Source: a bacterium (GTDB lineage Bacteria > Actinomycetota > Acidimicrobiia > Spongiisociales > ZC4RG35). From it: 50,743 nt of DNA. The stretch covers positions 1-50,743 of the forward strand of contig JAPPLW010000036.1 in assembly GCA_028819345.1 (NCBI GenBank), in the 5' to 3' direction. Numbering within the stretch: the first letter of the stretch is position 1; the number at the start of each line of letters is the position of its first letter. Shown piece after piece: positions 8,143 through 14,790 of this stretch. Below the pieces are notes generated by a model that had not been told where the DNA came from, did no database searches, and was given only the letters and a program-made list of their open reading frames with translations. A program made the position numbers and the translations under genes.

Positions 8143-8712
8143 ATGGCTTCTCAAGATGCACCTCCCACCGAGGGCCCCTCTCCGGGGTCGAGTCGCGCTC
8201 CCTCCCTGGTCCTGATCAACACCGGTCACGGTAAGGGCAAGAGCACCGCCGCTTTCGGAACCATGCTGCGAGGCATTTCTCGGGGATGGAAAGTGGCTGT
8301 GGTGCAGTTCCTGAAGTCGGGTGACTGGAAGGTGGGGGAGGAGAAGATCGGGCGTCGGTTGGGCGTTGACTGGTGGGCGTTGGGCGACGGTTTCACCTGG
8401 GATTCGGAGAACATGTCGGAGACCGAGGCGGTGGCGAGGGAAGCTTGGGCTTTCACCCGCCGTCTGGTCTCGGAGGGAGACCACCGGATGGTGCTGCTGG
8501 ACGAGATCACCTATCCCGTCAATTGGGGGTGGATCGATCCTGCGGAGGTGGTGGAGATGATCCGAACCCGACCCCGGCATGTCAGCCTTATCCTGACCGG
8601 CAGGGACGCTCCTTCGGCTCTCATCGAGGAGGCTGACACCGTAACCGAGATGGTGAAGGTGAAGCATGCCTTCGACCACGGAGTCAGGGCGCGAAGGGGC
8701 ATAGACTTCTAG
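8143..8712 (+). CDS. cobO: Cob(I)yrinic acid a,c-diamide / cob(I)alamin adenosyltransferase (CobA/CobO/BtuR)
   Basis: This 189-residue protein belongs to the CobA/CobO/BtuR family, which transfers the 5'-deoxyadenosyl group of ATP to the cobalt of Co(I) corrinoids and so makes coenzyme B12. The ATP-binding P-loop GHGKGKST is at about residues 28-35, followed by the family segments WKVAVVQFLKSG and VLLDEITYPVNWGW. A Pro/Ser-rich stretch of about 18 residues precedes the fold. AAGGAG at 8131-8136 is 6 bases before the ATG, which fixes the start. With the transporter genes upstream it forms an uptake-and-activation operon under the riboswitch. No de novo corrin ring genes are in the window, so salvage of imported corrinoid is the likely role. 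Confidence 0.92.
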   Translation: MASQDAPPTEGPSPGSSRAPSLVLINTGHGKGKSTAAFGTMLRGISRGWKVAVVQFLKSGDWKVGEEKIGRRLGVDWWALGDGFTWDSENMSETEAVAREAWAFTRRLVSEGDHRMVLLDEITYPVNWGWIDPAEVVEMIRTRPRHVSLILTGRDAPSALIEEADTVTEMVKVKHAFDHGVRARRGIDF

Positions 8713-8714
8713 TG

Positions 8715-9236
8715 ATGGAACTCTGGTTGGTTCGTCACGGACAGACCGACTGGAATCGCAAACATCTCTTGCAGGGTTGGGTGGATACCCCTCTCAACCA
8801 GAGAGGGGAACGCCAGGCCAGAGCGCTGGCGGGGAGTCTGAGCGGGCGGAGGTTCGCGGGAGTGTGGAGTTCCGACCTCTCCCGGGCGGTGGAGACCGCT
8901 CGGCTGGCCTACGGGGAGCCAAGCCAATCCGCAGCGCTGCGGGAACTCGACTTCGGGGACATCCAGGGATTGAGCTGGGAGGGAATCTCCCAGGACGTCC
9001 GGGATCAGATGATCGCCTTCGACGGCTTCGCCGCTCCCGGGGGAGAGTCCCACTCCCAGATGCGGGAGAGAGTCATGGTCTTTCTGGACAGCCTGGAAGA
9101 TGGCGCCCATCTGGTATTCAGCCACGGCGGGGTGATCCGCATGCTGCGCCGGCTGTGCGGCGACGATCGCTTCCCGGACTCCTGCGAGTTGATCCGCTTG
9201 GACTGGACAAACCGCCGGGCGTTGAAGATCGACTGA
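8715..9236 (+). CDS. Histidine phosphatase, candidate alpha-ribazole phosphatase
   Basis: This 173-residue protein is a histidine phosphatase (phosphoglycerate-mutase-like) with the catalytic LVRHGQTDWN motif at residues 4-13 and a second histidine in VFSHGGVIRML. The length fits CobC-type alpha-ribazole-5'-phosphate phosphatases, which act in nucleotide-loop assembly of B12. The placement, two bases after the cobO stop in the riboswitch operon, makes CobC a reasonable guess. The family is broad and the sequence alone does not prove the substrate. GTG at 8712 is an alternative start overlapping the cobO stop codon. Confidence 0.82.
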   Translation: MELWLVRHGQTDWNRKHLLQGWVDTPLNQRGERQARALAGSLSGRRFAGVWSSDLSRAVETARLAYGEPSQSAALRELDFGDIQGLSWEGISQDVRDQMIAFDGFAAPGGESHSQMRERVMVFLDSLEDGAHLVFSHGGVIRMLRRLCGDDRFPDSCELIRLDWTNRRALKID

Positions 9237-9258
9237 CCGACTCGGCGCCAGCAGGCGA

Positions 9259-9286
9259 TTGCGAGGAAACGCCGAGGGTCTAGCCT
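9259..9286 (+). promoter_or_regulatory. Putative promoter of the CPBP protease gene
   Basis: TTGCGA (9259-9264) and TAGCCT (9281-9286) have a 16-base spacing. The -10 box ends 8 bases before the GTG at 9295, consistent with a leaderless transcript. If true, the CPBP gene is a separate transcription unit from the B12 operon. Confidence 0.4.
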
Positions 9287-9294
9287 TGGACTCA

Positions 9295-9993
9295 GTGCAG
9301 GACCAAGTGGCTCAGGGCCAATGGACCATTCCCGATCTGGTGTTGATCGCTTTCGCCGGGCTGGTCGGTTCGCTGGTGGGGCTGGCGGTCGGTGCGGGGA
9401 ATCAGTTGACGGCCACCCTGATCGGCCAGTTTCTGTTCACGGCGGGTTCGGTGGCGCTCGTGGGGAGGGCTCGGCAGAGGGACTACCGGCGTCTCGGCTT
9501 CGTGGTGGAGGGTCGGGACGGGATGATGGTGGTCTTGGGAATGGGACTGCAGGTGGCGCTGGCCGTCGTGTTCCTCCCGGTGGCCCGTCTGGTGGGGCTG
9601 GAGACGGATCCCCAGGTCCTGACTGAAGAAGTCGCCGCCATCGGAGGCCTCTTCCGTCGCATGGCGGTGTTCCTCCTGATCGGCTTGGTCGGACCCGTCC
9701 TGGAGGAACTGATGTTCCGCGGGATTCTGATCGACGCCCTGGCGGCCAGGTTCGAAAGGCGCGGGGTCATCTTCTGGTCGGCAGCCGCGTTCGCGGCCTT
9801 CCACCTGACAGGGATCTCCACGGTCCAGCCGCTGGAATCGGCGGCGGTGTTGGTGCCCCAACTCTTCTTGTTCGGCGTGGTGCTCGCTCACCTGCGGATC
9901 AGCCGGGGACGGCTGGGCCCGGCCATCTTCACCCACGCCGGCTTCAATCTCCTGAGCCTGCTGGTGCTGGTCTTCTACCCGGAGTTCGTGTAG
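9295..9993 (+). CDS. CPBP family intramembrane glutamic/metallo-endopeptidase
   Basis: This 232-residue protein has about six to eight hydrophobic helices and the CPBP (CAAX protease/bacteriocin-processing, Abi) motifs: EELMFRG (EExxxR), FHLTG and HAGFN. Members are membrane-embedded proteases related to Rce1; bacterial roles include self-immunity and regulated cleavage, but the substrate here is unknown. I favour GTG 9295 because of the promoter-like hexamers upstream. TTG 9286 with a GAGGG site at 9274-9278 is a real alternative that would add three residues. It lies 58 bases after the phosphatase gene and could also be transcribed from the riboswitch operon. Confidence 0.85.
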   Translation: MQDQVAQGQWTIPDLVLIAFAGLVGSLVGLAVGAGNQLTATLIGQFLFTAGSVALVGRARQRDYRRLGFVVEGRDGMMVVLGMGLQVALAVVFLPVARLVGLETDPQVLTEEVAAIGGLFRRMAVFLLIGLVGPVLEELMFRGILIDALAARFERRGVIFWSAAAFAAFHLTGISTVQPLESAAVLVPQLFLFGVVLAHLRISRGRLGPAIFTHAGFNLLSLLVLVFYPEFV

Positions 9994-10072
9994 CCGCCGC
10001 CGTGGGCTGGGAGGTCCAGCGGGTCCTTCCCGGCCGGTGGGAGAGAACAGCTTAGGGCGTTGACCATCGATG

Positions 10073-10078
10073 TAACGT
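10073..10078 (+). promoter_or_regulatory. Putative -10 box, leaderless EamA transporter gene
   Basis: TAACGT ends 7 bases before the ATG at 10086. No Shine-Dalgarno is present and no clear -35 element is seen. Confidence 0.35.
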
Positions 10079-10085
10079 CTTCTCC

Positions 10086-10994
10086 ATGAGCAGTATCCGA
10101 GTTGTCCGTAGCGAGGCGGGAGCGAGCTATGTGAGGCCGCAGGCCCGGAAGGGGATGCTTCTGGCAGTGCTGGTGGTGTCGCTGTTCGGGTTCTTCGCGG
10201 TGGTGGTCATCGATCTCCTCGACTACCACACATCCTTGGAGTTGGCCCAGCGGCATCTGCTCATAGCCGGATTGGTGTTGTTCGTGGCGGCTGGGAGAAA
10301 GAAGCTCCTCCATCCTCGCGGTCAGTTCCCCATCCTGGTTGCCCTAGGTTTTGGCATGACGGTGATGCCTCCTCTGTTCTTCACCGCACTGGAGCGGTTG
10401 GGCGCCGGTCCGGCCATAACTCTGCAGTTCGTGGGGGTGCTGGCGGTGATGGTCTGGACGCAGGCGGTTAAAGGAGTCCGTGTGCCCGCGGTCGCCTGGC
10501 TGGCGGGATTGGTGACGGTGCTGGGCATCTCCCTGGTGGTGGAAGCATGGATATGGGAACGGGTAGACCTGACCGGGATATCCGCAGGTGTGGGAGCGGC
10601 GTTGTTCCTGGCCGTATACCTGCTGGTCGTCGATCACCTCGGCGGACGCCTCCATCCCTTGACCATCTCCGCCTACCCGATGGGGATAGCCGCCCTTCTG
10701 CTGCTGCCCCTGGCCAACTGGGGTCCCATGGATCTTCCTGCTACCAAGTGGTGGTGGCTTCTGGCCCTGGGTGTGCTCGGAACAGCCCTGCCAGCGTTGC
10801 TGGAAGTGATCGCAGTCCGCTACGCGGGTCCGGGCCCGGTGGGGATGATCATCCTCGCCCAACCGGTGGCGGGCGCGGTGGCGGCTTGGTTCATGCTGGG
10901 ACAGTCCCTCACCGCGCTGCAGATCCTTGGAATCGCGGTTTCACTGGTGGGGGTGCTCATGGTCCAGAGCAAGGTCTCCGAGGCGCGCTCGTAG
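10086..10994 (+). CDS. EamA/DMT family transporter
   Basis: This 302-residue protein has about ten hydrophobic helices arranged as two EamA repeats, the first ending near GLVTVLGISLVV and the second near GIAVSLVGVLMV, the usual end signature of each repeat. It belongs to the drug/metabolite transporter superfamily, whose members export amino acids or other metabolites. Substrate cannot be predicted. The N-terminal 20 residues are polar and basic, suggesting a cytoplasmic start. The gene ends 16 bases before the convergent ahcY stop, and no rho-independent terminator is visible between them. Confidence 0.88.
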   Translation: MSSIRVVRSEAGASYVRPQARKGMLLAVLVVSLFGFFAVVVIDLLDYHTSLELAQRHLLIAGLVLFVAAGRKKLLHPRGQFPILVALGFGMTVMPPLFFTALERLGAGPAITLQFVGVLAVMVWTQAVKGVRVPAVAWLAGLVTVLGISLVVEAWIWERVDLTGISAGVGAALFLAVYLLVVDHLGGRLHPLTISAYPMGIAALLLLPLANWGPMDLPATKWWWLLALGVLGTALPALLEVIAVRYAGPGPVGMIILAQPVAGAVAAWFMLGQSLTALQILGIAVSLVGVLMVQSKVSEARS

Positions 10995-11010
10995 CCCGGA
11001 GGCTGTTCGG

Positions 11011-12258
11011 TCAGGTGCCGAACCGCCAGCCCGCCATGTATTCACGTTGGGACGCGGTGAGTTGCTCGAGGCTCCCCCCCAGGGCGGCGACCTTGATCCG
11101 GGCCACCTTCTGGTCGATCTCGGCGGGTAGCACGTAGACCTCTGGCTCCAAAGAGCCGTGCTCTTCAACCAGCCACCGGAGCGCCAGCGCCTGATTCGAA
11201 AACGACAGGTCCATCACGTCGGCGGGATGCCCCTCGGCGGCCCCGAGGTTGGCCAACCGGCCCTCCGACACCAGGTACAGGCGGCGGCCGTCTTCCATCT
11301 CGAATTCCTCCAGGTTGGGACGCACGGTCCGTCTGCCCGCCGATCGGACGGCCAGGGCCTCGACATCGATCTCCACATCGAAATGGCCGGCGTTGGCCAG
11401 GATCGCACCGTCCTTCATCAGGGCCAGGTGTTCTTCGGAGAGCACGTGGCGGTTACCGGTGACGGTGATGAAGATGTCGCCCCGGGATGCCGCCTCCCGG
11501 GCAGTGAGCAGCCCGAAACCGTCCATGAGCGCCTGCAGCGCCCGCACCGGGTCGACCTCCACCACGATCACCCGCGCTCCCAATCCGTCGGCCCGGACGG
11601 CGACGCCCTGTCCGCAGTGCCCGTAGCCCACCACAACCACGGTGGCGCCGGCTACCAGCAGGTTTGTGGAGCGAATGATGCCGTCCAGGGTGGACTGGCC
11701 GGTCCCGTAGTAATTGTCGAAGAGATGCTTGGTTGCCGAGTCGTTGACCGCCACCACCGGCAATCTCAAAGCCCCCTCCCGGGCCATGGACCGCAAACGG
11801 TTGACGCCGGTGGTGGTCTCCTCGGTGGCCCCCAGGGGGGAGAGATCGGGATGGGACCGGTGCAACGCCGAGATGAGGTCTCCCCCGTCGTCCACCAGGA
11901 GGTCGGGGCGACGACCCAGCACCTCCTCGATGTGGCGGTGATAACGCTCCGAGTCCTCGCCGCGGACTGCCATGACCTCCACGCCTTCGTCCACGAGCGC
12001 CGCCGCCACGTCATCCTGGGTGGACAGGGGATTGGAGGCGCACAGGGACAACTCCGCTCCCGCATCTCTGAGGGTGAGCATCAGGTTGGCGGTCTCCGAC
12101 GTCACGTGCAGGCTGGCTCCCACCCGGAGTCCGGCCAACGGCCGAGCGGAGCGGAATTCTCCCTTGACCGAGGAGAGAACCGGCATCCGACTGGCCGCCC
12201 ATTCCACACGCATCCGACCCTGGGTGGCCAGGTTCGGATCGGCGATGTCAGAAGGCAC
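11011..12258 (-). CDS. ahcY: Adenosylhomocysteinase, short form
   Basis: This 415-residue enzyme hydrolyses S-adenosylhomocysteine to adenosine and homocysteine, clearing the product of SAM-dependent methylation. Visible features are the substrate-binding TSETANLMLTL and EETTTGVNRL regions, the NDSATKHLFDNYYGTGQS segment, the NAD-binding VGYGHCGQG motif and the NAGHFDVEID segment. It is of the shorter type found in archaea and Thermotoga: the roughly 40-residue insert is absent, and it ends in WRFGT rather than the PxHYRY tail of long forms. The GTG at 12258 keeps the conserved DIADPNLATQG start and overlaps the upstream isomerase gene by 11 bases. Confidence 0.93.
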   Translation of the reverse strand: MPSDIADPNLATQGRMRVEWAASRMPVLSSVKGEFRSARPLAGLRVGASLHVTSETANLMLTLRDAGAELSLCASNPLSTQDDVAAALVDEGVEVMAVRGEDSERYHRHIEEVLGRRPDLLVDDGGDLISALHRSHPDLSPLGATEETTTGVNRLRSMAREGALRLPVVAVNDSATKHLFDNYYGTGQSTLDGIIRSTNLLVAGATVVVVGYGHCGQGVAVRADGLGARVIVVEVDPVRALQALMDGFGLLTAREAASRGDIFITVTGNRHVLSEEHLALMKDGAILANAGHFDVEIDVEALAVRSAGRRTVRPNLEEFEMEDGRRLYLVSEGRLANLGAAEGHPADVMDLSFSNQALALRWLVEEHGSLEPEVYVLPAEIDQKVARIKVAALGGSLEQLTASQREYMAGWRFGT

Positions 12259-13303
12259 GGGAGGTGTCGTCTGTGGAATCGGGGGGAGGCGTCATTCTCT
12301 CCTTGAGACGGTCGATCAACTCTACTCGCATGGGGTCCGCACCGGCGAGACGAGCCAACTCCAGGGAGAAGAGGTCGCCCACGGCCACCAGGCTGATCAG
12401 GCGGGCCAGCGGCGAGGACCCCTGGGCCCAGACCTCTCCGGTCCAGGACACCCGATCGGCGGTGAGCTCCTCCAGGTGTCCGAAGCGACTGGAGACGCCG
12501 GGATGCTCGTCACGGTCCCTGAGCGCAACGAGTCCCACCTGACTGCGGGCCAGCCCGGCGGGGAAGTCCCATCCCGTGATCTCGTTGTGGGTGGCCTCGG
12601 GCATGGTCGCCCAGAACGCGGCGCGCTTGGCGTTCTCGTTGACCTGGGTCTTCCAGCGATACGATGCGACCGCGGTGAGAGGGGACGACCCGTAGATCCC
12701 CACCATCCTTCCGGCCATCGCCTCGGCCAACTCCGACGCCAGCGCCATCCCTTCTCCCTCCACCCCGGAGAGGCCGTCGGCGATCGACGCCGCCTCCTCC
12801 AGGGAAGGCCGCGGATCGCTAATGACTCCGGCCGCCGCGGCCACCCTGAGGACCGCGGAGAGGCCGTAACCCAGGGCCGACCGCGGTTGGTAACCACCCG
12901 GGACCATCACTACCCGGTGGCCCGCCCGAGCCGCGTTCTCTCCCAGTTCTCCTCCGGATGTGACAGCTGTCACCGAAAGTCCCAGTTCCCGGGCCCTCTC
13001 CCAGGAGGAGAGAGCTTCGGCGGTGTCGCCCGAGTAGGAGACCACCGCTACGGAAGGCTTCTCCCTGACCGCCCAACCGGGCAGCCCGTAACTCTTGTGG
13101 ACCGAGGCCCGCCCTCCTTCGGTGGCTGCCACCGCAGCCAAGAAGTCACCGGTGATCCCCGATCCGCCCATCCCGCACACCAGGATTTCTCCCCCGGGAT
13201 CGTCCCTCACCGGAAGGCCGAGGTCCGCTCCCCAGCGCAGTTGCGCCCCCAGAGCGGCTATCTGGGATCTCATCTCCGCCAGCCCGGAGAGGTTTTCAGT
13301 CAT
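12248..13303 (-). CDS. Bifunctional phosphoglucose/phosphomannose isomerase (SIS domain)
   Basis: This 351-residue protein matches the small bifunctional PGI/PMI family described in archaea and actinobacteria, which interconverts fructose-6-P with glucose-6-P and mannose-6-P. It has two SIS sugar-isomerase domains. The first contains CGMGGSGITGDFL (about residues 43-55) and the VSYSGDT phosphate loop, the second VNENAKRAAFWATMPEATHNEI, where the glutamate and histidine are catalytic in the family. It overlaps the 54-residue gene upstream by 8 bases and ahcY downstream by 11. With phosphomannomutase in the same cluster it probably feeds mannose-1-P and GDP-mannose synthesis. Confidence 0.9.
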   Translation of the reverse strand: MTENLSGLAEMRSQIAALGAQLRWGADLGLPVRDDPGGEILVCGMGGSGITGDFLAAVAATEGGRASVHKSYGLPGWAVREKPSVAVVSYSGDTAEALSSWERARELGLSVTAVTSGGELGENAARAGHRVVMVPGGYQPRSALGYGLSAVLRVAAAAGVISDPRPSLEEAASIADGLSGVEGEGMALASELAEAMAGRMVGIYGSSPLTAVASYRWKTQVNENAKRAAFWATMPEATHNEITGWDFPAGLARSQVGLVALRDRDEHPGVSSRFGHLEELTADRVSWTGEVWAQGSSPLARLISLVAVGDLFSLELARLAGADPMRVELIDRLKERMTPPPDSTDDTSRAF

Positions 13304-13460
13304 CTTCCACCGTCATTATGGGAACCCCGGCCTCGTTTATCAAGTAGGAAGCGCCGCATTCGGAGCAGTCAAGCGACCGTTCGGAGTCGACCGGGAGCAC
13401 TTCCCCCCGGCAACGAGGGCAGGCCAGGATGGAGAGCAGGTCGGGGTCGATCAAGGCCAC
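13296..13460 (-). CDS. Trm112/YcaR-family zinc-ribbon protein, 54 residues
   Basis: This short gene fills the gap between manB and the isomerase. It starts with GTG one base after the manB stop and its end overlaps the isomerase start by 8 bases. The translation has the Trm112-like pattern: LLSILACPRCRG, then CSECG, then SYLINEAGVPIM. Cys14, Cys17, Cys32 and Cys35 form two CxxC knuckles for zinc. Bacterial members are small and mostly uncharacterised; eukaryotic and archaeal Trm112 activates methyltransferases. A small protein of this sort in a manB neighbourhood is a recurring actinobacterial arrangement as far as I recall. Confidence 0.85.
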   Translation of the reverse strand: MALIDPDLLSILACPRCRGEVLPVDSERSLDCSECGASYLINEAGVPIMTVEDD

Positions 13461-13461
13461 C

Positions 13462-14790
13462 TCAGATCTCCACCAGGCTCTTCACCCGGGCGGCGAGCCC
13501 ATCCACCGATGCGGGATCGGGACCTTCCACGTTCAGGCGCAGGAGGGGTTCGGTGTTGGAGGGACGCAGATTGAACCAGCGGTCGGGCCAGGAGACGGTC
13601 AATCCGTCCAGTCGGTCCTGCCGCGCCGATGAGAACGCCTTCGCCACCTCCTCCAGGGAGCGCTCCCGATCGGCCACCGCAAGGTTGATCTCGCCTGAGG
13701 CATGGTAGGGCGTCACTTCCCCATGGAGGTCGGATAGCGTGCGGCCGGTCCCCGACAGGATCTGGATCAGCGACAGCGTCGCCAGCATGCCGGAGTCGGC
13801 CCGGAAGTGGGATGCGAAGTAGTAGTGGCCGGAGTGCTCACCTCCGAAGACCGCTCCTGTTTCGGCCATCATCTGCTTCATGAATGAATGCCCTACCCGT
13901 GAGCGGACCGGCACCCCCCCTGCGGCGGAGATGGCTTCGGGGACCGACCGGGAACAGATCAGGTTGTGAACCACCCTGCCTCCCGGGGCGGAAGCCAGCA
14001 TCCAGCGGGCTATCAGGGTGGTGACTGCACTGCCCGAGAGGGGTTTCCCCCGGTTGTCCACGAAGAACGCCCGGTCCGCATCGCCGTCGAAGGCCACCCC
14101 CAGGTCGGCGCCGATCGAGACCACCTTGGCCACCAGATCGGCCAGGTTCGCGGGATCTATCGGATCGGGAGGATGGTTGGGAAAGCGCCCGTCCGGAGTC
14201 AGGTAGAGGCCGGTAAGGGAGATCGGCAGCCGGGAGAACACCGGGTCCACGACGGTTGCCGCCATGCCGTTCCCTCCGTCCACAACCACCCTGAGAGGCG
14301 CGATCGACTTGGAGTCGACGATGGAGAAAATGTGGTTCACGTAGCCTTCGATTACATCCCGCGCCGACACCGTACCCTGCCGAGCGGCGGGTGCCGCGGG
14401 CTGGGCCGCCATCCGGCGGACCTTCTCCAATCCCGAGCCGTCGCCCACCGGGACGGCGCCCGGCATGCACAGTTTGATCCCGTTCCATTGGGGAGGATTG
14501 TGGGAGGCGGTGACAACCGCGCCCGCCACATCGGCGGCCCCCGAAACGTAGTACACGACCTCCGTGGCAACCGCGCCCAAGTCCAGAACGTCGGCCCCCG
14601 CCGAGACGATGCCCTCTATCAGCGCGGAAGCCAGGAGTGGGGAACTCTCACGACAGTCCCGACCCACCGCCACCGTTCCACCGCCACCGAACCGGCCGAA
14701 CGCAGCGCCGATCCGACGGGCATGATCAGGCGTGAAGGCTCCGGTGGCGGTGTCGCCCCTGATGTCGTAGGCCTTGAACAGGTCTTCTAC
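13462..14790 (-). CDS. manB: Phosphomannomutase/phosphoglucomutase, apparent GTA start
   Basis: This 442-residue alpha-D-phosphohexomutase interconverts hexose-6-P and hexose-1-P. The phosphoserine loop is TASHNP, the metal loop DGDADR, the sugar-specificity loop GGEHSGHYYF and the phosphate-binding loop RPSNTEP. The family N-terminus (EDLFKAYDIRG) is preceded by a valine codon GTA at 14790-14788. This sits 7 bases after an AGGAG ribosome site and overlaps the TAG stop of the upstream gene (GTAG). No ATG, GTG or TTG occurs in frame between that site and the conserved N-terminus. The frame stays open far upstream, but that stretch is antisense-like filler inside the membrane-protein gene. I therefore place the start at GTA, with CTG (EDL codon) as a weaker option. 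Confidence 0.88.
   Translation of the reverse strand, partial: VEDLFKAYDIRGDTATGAFTPDHARRIGAAFGRFGGGGTVAVGRDCRESSPLLASALIEGIVSAGADVLDLGAVATEVVYYVSGAADVAGAVVTASHNPPQWNGIKLCMPGAVPVGDGSGLEKVRRMAAQPAAPAARQGTVSARDVIEGYVNHIFSIVDSKSIAPLRVVVDGGNGMAATVVDPVFSRLPISLTGLYLTPDGRFPNHPPDPIDPANLADLVAKVVSIGADLGVAFDGDADRAFFVDNRGKPLSGSAVTTLIARWMLASAPGGRVVHNLICSRSVPEAISAAGGVPVRSRVGHSFMKQMMAETGAVFGGEHSGHYYFASHFRADSGMLATLSLIQILSGTGRTLSDLHGEVTPYHASGEINLAVADRERSLEEVAKAFSSARQDRLDGLTVSWPDRWFNLRPSNTEPLLRLNVEGPDPASVDGLAARVKSLVEI

Noticed and set aside
9259-9294. TTG starts at 9259 and 9286 for the CPBP protease
   Set aside because: 9259 lies in a promoter-like hexamer and adds no conserved residues; 9286 remains possible but GTG 9295 fits the -10 spacing better.
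11158-13708. Two long plus-strand open frames opposite ahcY and the isomerase (up to about 578 codons)
   Set aside because: They are shadows of high-GC coding sequence on the minus strand; the minus-strand proteins have all their catalytic motifs.
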